From assembly GCA_022837365.1 (NCBI GenBank), contig JALHHV010000041.1, forward strand, positions 806-9,387: a stretch of 8,582 bases of DNA, written 5' to 3'. Below are positions 6,109 to 8,582 of the stretch, one piece after another. How positions within the stretch are numbered: position 1 is the first letter of the stretch; every line of letters starts with the position of its first letter. The notes under the pieces were generated by a model, which saw nothing but the letters and a program-made list of their open reading frames with translations, searched no databases and had not been told where the DNA came from. The DNA is from Desulfovibrio sp. (lineage in GTDB: Bacteria > Desulfobacterota > Desulfovibrionia > Desulfovibrionales > Desulfovibrionaceae). The position numbers were made by a program, and so were the translations under genes.

Positions 6109-6528
6109 ATGTCCCAATCCGATTGCATCTTCTGCAGGATAGTGCGTGGCGAAATTCCCTGCGCGCAACTCTACGCCGACGACCACGTGCTCTCCTTTCT
6201 GGACATCGGGCCCGTCAACCGGGGCCATGCGCTGGTCGTTCCCAAGGAACACCACCGCACGGTGCTCGACATGCCCGCGCGGCTCGGCGAACACATCATC
6301 GCCGCCCAGCAGCGCGTTGGACGCGCCGTCATGGAGGCCACCGGAGCGGAAGGGCTGAACATATTCCAGAACAACTTCGCGGCGGCGGGACAGGTGGTGT
6401 TCCACGTCCACTGGCATCTGGTGCCCCGCTTTCCCGGCGACGGCCACGAACTGTGGCCGCAGGGGCAGTATGGCAGCATCGACGAGATGCAGGCGCTCGC
6501 GAAGGCCATCAGGGAACGCATGGAGTAG
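6109..6528 (+). CDS. HIT-domain (HINT/PKCI-like) nucleotide hydrolase
   Basis: A 139-residue histidine-triad protein, expected to hydrolyse phosphoramidate-type bonds on purine nucleotides (adenosine phosphoramidates, aminoacyl-AMP) in the cytoplasm. It begins with CIFCRIVRGEIP (6-17), whose C6 and C9, with H48 and H99, form the zinc site seen in part of the family. It continues with FLDIGPVNRGHALVVPKEHH (30-49), NIFQNN (84-89), GQ (94-95) and the triad HVHWHLVPRF (99-108), with H99, H101 and the nucleophile H103 intact. The length is normal for the branch with a short C-terminal tail. GGAG (6100-6103) lies five bases before the ATG. The stop is 26 nt before the IHF/HU gene, with no terminator between, so the two form an operon. 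Physiological substrate is unknown. Confidence 0.95.
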   Translation: MSQSDCIFCRIVRGEIPCAQLYADDHVLSFLDIGPVNRGHALVVPKEHHRTVLDMPARLGEHIIAAQQRVGRAVMEATGAEGLNIFQNNFAAAGQVVFHVHWHLVPRFPGDGHELWPQGQYGSIDEMQALAKAIRERME

Positions 6529-6544
6529 CCGGCAGCACCGGCCC

Positions 6545-6550
6545 GGAGGA
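6545..6550 (+). promoter_or_regulatory. Strong ribosome binding site of the IHF/HU gene
   Basis: GGAGGA lies 4 nt before the ATG at 6555. This near-consensus Shine-Dalgarno fixes the start and suggests high translation, as expected for an abundant nucleoid protein. It rules out the longer open frame that runs in from inside the HIT gene. Confidence 0.75.
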
Positions 6551-6554
6551 CAGT

Positions 6555-6848
6555 ATGAGCGGTAAGACCCTGACCAAGGCGGAAATCGTCGATGCCATCT
6601 ATGAAAAGACCGACAGGAACCGCGCCGAAGTGAAAGGCGTTGTCGAGTCGCTTCTCGGCATCATGAAGCAGGCGATCAAGAAGGATCATGCCCTGCTCAT
6701 AAGCGGATTCGGCAAGTTCGAGGCCTACGACAAGAAGGCCCGCAAGGGGCGCAACCCGCAGACCGACGAAACCATCACCCTGCCCCCGCGCAAGGTCGTG
6801 GTGTTCCGCCTGTCGCGCAAGTTCCGCGCCGAACTCAACGACGAATAG
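6555..6848 (+). CDS. IHF/HU-family DNA-binding protein (IhfA-like)
   Basis: A 97-residue nucleoid-associated protein that bends DNA as a dimer. The N-terminal dimerisation helices start with KTLTKAEIVDAIYEKT (4-19). The family signature GFGKFEAYDKKARKGRNPQT (51-70) follows, with the DNA-intercalating proline P68 at the tip of the beta arm after R66 and N67. It closes with RKVVVFRLSRKFRAEL (79-94). The length and the LTKAEIV opening fit the IHF alpha branch better than HU (about 90 residues), but subunit assignment needs a tree, so no symbol is given. An extra MSGK precedes the usual opening. It is the second gene of the HIT operon, has a strong ribosome binding site, and is followed within 45 nt by a strong intrinsic terminator. 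Confidence 0.95.
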   Translation: MSGKTLTKAEIVDAIYEKTDRNRAEVKGVVESLLGIMKQAIKKDHALLISGFGKFEAYDKKARKGRNPQTDETITLPPRKVVVFRLSRKFRAELNDE

Positions 6849-6891
6849 CGCGTTTTCGCGCACCCGCCCGGCCACGGGCCGCAAGGGTTTT

Positions 6892-6931
6892 CGACGCCGC
6901 TCCCCGGCTGGGGGGCGGCGTCGGTGTTTTT
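6892..6931 (+). terminator. Intrinsic terminator of the HIT-IHF/HU operon
   Basis: CGACGCCGC (6892-6900) pairs perfectly with GCGGCGTCG (6915-6923). TCCCC (6901-6905) continues the stem with GGGGG (6910-6914, one G-U pair), leaving the tetraloop GGCT. The 14-bp stem is followed by GTGTTTTT (6924-6931). This is a textbook rho-independent terminator for the plus strand. Read from the minus strand it may also stop marR transcripts, but that side has only CGAAAA and no U-tract. Confidence 0.92.
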
Positions 6932-7037
6932 CCGGGGGCAGGAATGGAGGGGAGGGCGCGCGGGCCTTGCCGCCGGAAAGGCGGTGGAGAGGGGGCGGAG
7001 CCGCGTCAGGCGGTGCGGGCGCACCGTGAGCGCGGGG

Positions 7038-7487
7038 TCACTCCGTCAGGCGCGCGTGCAGTCGGTGCAGGGTGCGCAGGGTGGTGTTCAGGTCCGCATC
7101 GGGAATGCCCTCGAACAGTTCGTCGCGCACGGCGACTCCCACGGCGACCACGGATGCGGCCAGCGCGCGCCCCGTTTCCGTGAGTTCCAGCAGGTTGGCG
7201 CGGCGGTCGTCCGGGTTCTGGATGCGTCGCAGGTGGCCTTCGGCCTCCAGCCTGTCGATCTGGCGGACCAGGGTGGACCCTTCGATGCCGATGTGCCGGG
7301 CCAGTTGGATTTGCGTCTGCGAACCGACCCACGCGAGGGTCCAGAGCACGCCCCCGGAGGCGAGGGTGAGCCCCAGCGGTTTCAGCCGCTGGTCCATGCG
7401 CGTGCGCCAGGCGCGGGACAGATCGCCCACGAGGGAGCCGAGGCGGTGCGAGGTGCGGGCATCCGGAAGGTCGTCGTCGGGCGGCAT
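7038..7487 (-). CDS. MarR-family transcriptional regulator
   Basis: A 149-residue winged-helix regulator, expected to bind a palindromic operator as a dimer and to release it on binding a small ligand or on oxidation. After an N-terminal dimerisation helix (about 12-38), helices around 42-70 lead to the recognition helix ASTLVRQ-like segment EGSTLVRQIDRLEAEGHLRR (69-88) and the wing NPDDRRANLLELTETGRAL (91-109), with the DxR-type wing signature at D94-R96. C-terminal helices (110-147) complete the dimer interface. It has two Met but no Cys, which argues against thiol-based sensing. The ATG at 7485-7487 has AGGAG (7492-7496) four bases upstream. It lies 119 bp downstream of the outer-membrane barrel gene on the same strand and has its own promoter and probable operator. 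Ligand and regulon are unknown. Confidence 0.93.
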   Translation of the reverse strand: MPPDDDLPDARTSHRLGSLVGDLSRAWRTRMDQRLKPLGLTLASGGVLWTLAWVGSQTQIQLARHIGIEGSTLVRQIDRLEAEGHLRRIQNPDDRRANLLELTETGRALAASVVAVGVAVRDELFEGIPDADLNTTLRTLHRLHARLTE

Positions 7488-7519
7488 GGCGCTCCTGCTG
7501 GCTGAGGTGACCGGGCGTG

Positions 7520-7536
7520 CACATCCGGGATATGTG
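7520..7536. promoter_or_regulatory. Putative MarR autoregulatory operator
   Basis: CACAT (7520-7524) and ATGTG (7532-7536) form an inverted repeat with a 7-bp spacer, 17 bp in all, close to the usual size of MarR-family operators. It covers the -10 element and predicted start of the marR promoter, so a bound dimer would block transcription of the gene itself. Its link to this particular regulator is inferred from position. Confidence 0.5.
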
Positions 7537-7556
7537 GCGGCCCCGCGCGTTGTCAA
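7528..7556 (-). promoter_or_regulatory. Promoter of the marR-type gene
   Basis: On the minus strand a consensus -35 TTGACA (complement of 7551-7556) is followed after 16-17 bp by a -10-like CATATC or ATATCC (7528-7534). Transcription would start near 7521, about 33 nt before the start codon. The -35 is perfect; the -10 is weak, as is common for regulated promoters. Confidence 0.6.
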
Positions 7557-7606
7557 TGTCTGCGCGAGGTCGGGGCACGACGACGCTTGGCCAGGCGAGG
7601 CCCGGG

Positions 7607-8503
7607 CTAAAAATCGTATCGCAGGCGCAGGAACAAGGCGGGCGCGTCGTCCAGGTCGTGGGTGTCCCTCTCTTCGCCGTCCTTGTCGTAGACGCCCATT
7701 TCGCGCCGGGTCAGGTACTCCGCGCCCAGGGTCAGGGTAAGGTCTTCCAGCGGGGTGATGTCGATGTAGCCGCCGAGGGTGAGGGACGAGGTCTTCATGT
7801 ACCCCTCGCGCTCCACGGGGCTGTCGTCGGCCAGGCGGTAGGTGGTGCCTTCCAGGCGGCCGCCCAGGCGGAATGAGAAGATGTCCGAGGTGCGATAGCG
7901 CAGCATGGTTTCGGGAATGCCCACCGTGGCCGAAAAGCCGGGGTCGTGCTGGTTGCCCCAATCGGCTGCGGCAAGGGGCATGGCCCGCACACCGATGGGG
8001 TGCGCCCAGGCGGCAACGCCACCGCGCAGGCGGACGTCGCCCAGCGCCCAGGTAAGCCCGGCCGAACCGGAAACGCTCCAGGCGTCGTCCATTTCCTCTT
8101 CCCAGCCCGCGCTCACGGCCGTACCGGCGAACCAGCCCAGTCCACCGACGCCCGACTGGCCGGAGATGTCAGCGCGCAGACGCAGCAGGTGCAACTGTTC
8201 CCATGGGGTGTCGCCCTTGCCGAAGGGCAGGTCGCTGGTGTCCGACCAGTCGTATCGGCGGTTCAGGTATTCGACGCCGAACCAGCGGTAGCGAATGGCC
8301 GCCCCCGTTTCGGTGACGGAAACGGAGCCGCCGCCGTCCACGTCGGCCTCGCCCACGGCGCGGCCCGTTACCGACACGTCGAAGTCGTTGTCGGCGGCAT
8401 GGGACGGGGAAGCGGCAAGGCAGCAGGCCGTCCCCAGCAACAGCGCAGACAGGCGGACGAGGCAGGCGGTGCGCCCCAGGGCGGCGAAAATCGGACGGGA
8501 CAT
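7607..8503 (-). CDS. Exported outer-membrane beta-barrel protein, function unknown
   Basis: A 298-residue protein with a clear Sec signal: positive MSRPIFAALGRTACLVR, hydrophobic LSALLLGTACCLAA, and a likely cleavage after SPSHA at residue 36. The mature part is Gly-rich with alternating polar and hydrophobic strands (for example FDVSVTGRAVG, AAIRYRWFGVEYL, FSFRLGGRLEGTTYRL, SLTLGGYIDI, LTLTLGAEYLTRR) and ends LFLRLRYDF, the C-terminal aromatic signature of outer-membrane barrels. Predicted strands are enough for a barrel of about 10-12 strands. Loops rich in Asp and Glu (DWSDTSD, DKDGEERDTHDLDD) may bind cations, by inference only. It vaguely resembles the DUF6268 barrel group, not verified. 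The ATG at 8501-8503 is preferred, since AGGAG (8510-8514) is six bases upstream and the signal peptide begins there; a GTG at 8536 would add 11 residues. The marR gene follows on the same strand. Confidence 0.88.
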   Translation of the reverse strand: MSRPIFAALGRTACLVRLSALLLGTACCLAASPSHAADNDFDVSVTGRAVGEADVDGGGSVSVTETGAAIRYRWFGVEYLNRRYDWSDTSDLPFGKGDTPWEQLHLLRLRADISGQSGVGGLGWFAGTAVSAGWEEEMDDAWSVSGSAGLTWALGDVRLRGGVAAWAHPIGVRAMPLAAADWGNQHDPGFSATVGIPETMLRYRTSDIFSFRLGGRLEGTTYRLADDSPVEREGYMKTSSLTLGGYIDITPLEDLTLTLGAEYLTRREMGVYDKDGEERDTHDLDDAPALFLRLRYDF

Positions 8504-8582
8504 GAACGGCTCCTGCATGCAGCGCGTGGGATGCACGCCGTGTTGCGGTTGACGAACGGGGAAGCGTCGAAGGGTGGTGCGG
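8504..8582 (-). promoter_or_regulatory. Upstream region of the barrel gene, no clear promoter
   Basis: These 79 bp hold the AGGAG ribosome binding site (8510-8514) and presumably at least part of the leader of the barrel gene. I see no well-spaced promoter and no copy of the CACAT-N7-ATGTG repeat found before marR. The promoter may lie past the right edge. Confidence 0.35.

Noticed and set aside
6969..6985. Small hairpin CCGCC-GGAAA-GGCGG downstream of marR as a terminator
   Set aside because: A five-base-pair stem without a following U-tract is too weak to call.
7560..7606. Terminator after the barrel gene
   Set aside because: Only a 4-bp GGCC/GGCC stem with no U-tract could be found on the minus strand.
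7488..7961. Long open frame joining the MarR protein to sequence inside the barrel gene
   Set aside because: The extra part is antisense-frame shadow of the barrel gene; the MarR ATG at 7487 has AGGAG, a promoter and an operator directly upstream.
1..8582. CRISPR array, transposase, phage or defence genes
   Set aside because: No regularly spaced direct repeats, integrase or transposase motifs, tRNA genes or defence-type domains were seen on either strand.

Overview
The window is GC-rich chromosomal DNA. Gene content, codon use and the recognisable families suggest a sulfate-reducing deltaproteobacterium of the Desulfovibrio / Nitratidesulfovibrio type. That placement rests on general resemblance (a D-2-hydroxyacid oxidoreductase of the lactate/glycolate type, an IHF/HU gene behind a HIT gene, C/G-tract intergenic hairpins); no search was run. 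There is no phage, transposase, CRISPR array or rRNA/tRNA gene. Nine protein genes are supported, and most are core metabolic or housekeeping genes.

Layout, left to right. (1) The 3' part of a glcD-type FAD oxidoreductase (+), cut by the left edge. (2) An intergenic stretch holding a nested inverted-repeat element with 22-bp perfect arms, a run of eight G and a second hairpin. (3) A YaeQ-like protein (-) with an unusual Gly/Pro-rich insertion. (4) A class I/II aminotransferase (+) behind a good sigma70-type promoter, directly abutted (TAG/ATG) by a family 1 uracil-DNA glycosylase (+) with a 27-residue extra loop. (5) A symmetric GC-rich hairpin between convergent genes, then an Elp3-like radical SAM protein (-) that lacks an acetyltransferase domain. 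(6) A 360-bp divergent regulatory region with two palindromes, a promoter and a foldable leader, driving a HIT-domain protein and an IHF/HU-type DNA-binding protein (+, one operon) that ends in a textbook terminator. (7) A MarR-type regulator (-) with its own promoter and an overlapping inverted repeat that looks like an autoregulatory operator. Immediately upstream of it on the same strand is a secreted outer-membrane beta-barrel protein (-).

How the parts relate. The aminotransferase and ung probably share a transcript. The HIT and IHF/HU genes almost certainly do. The marR gene and the barrel gene are same-strand neighbours, so the barrel gene is a natural candidate target, but only the self-operator is visible. 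I do not see a convincing new multi-gene system. The signals most worth following are the nested inverted-repeat element at 1357-1463, the palindrome/leader architecture at 5981-6103, and the putative MarR operator at 7520-7536.
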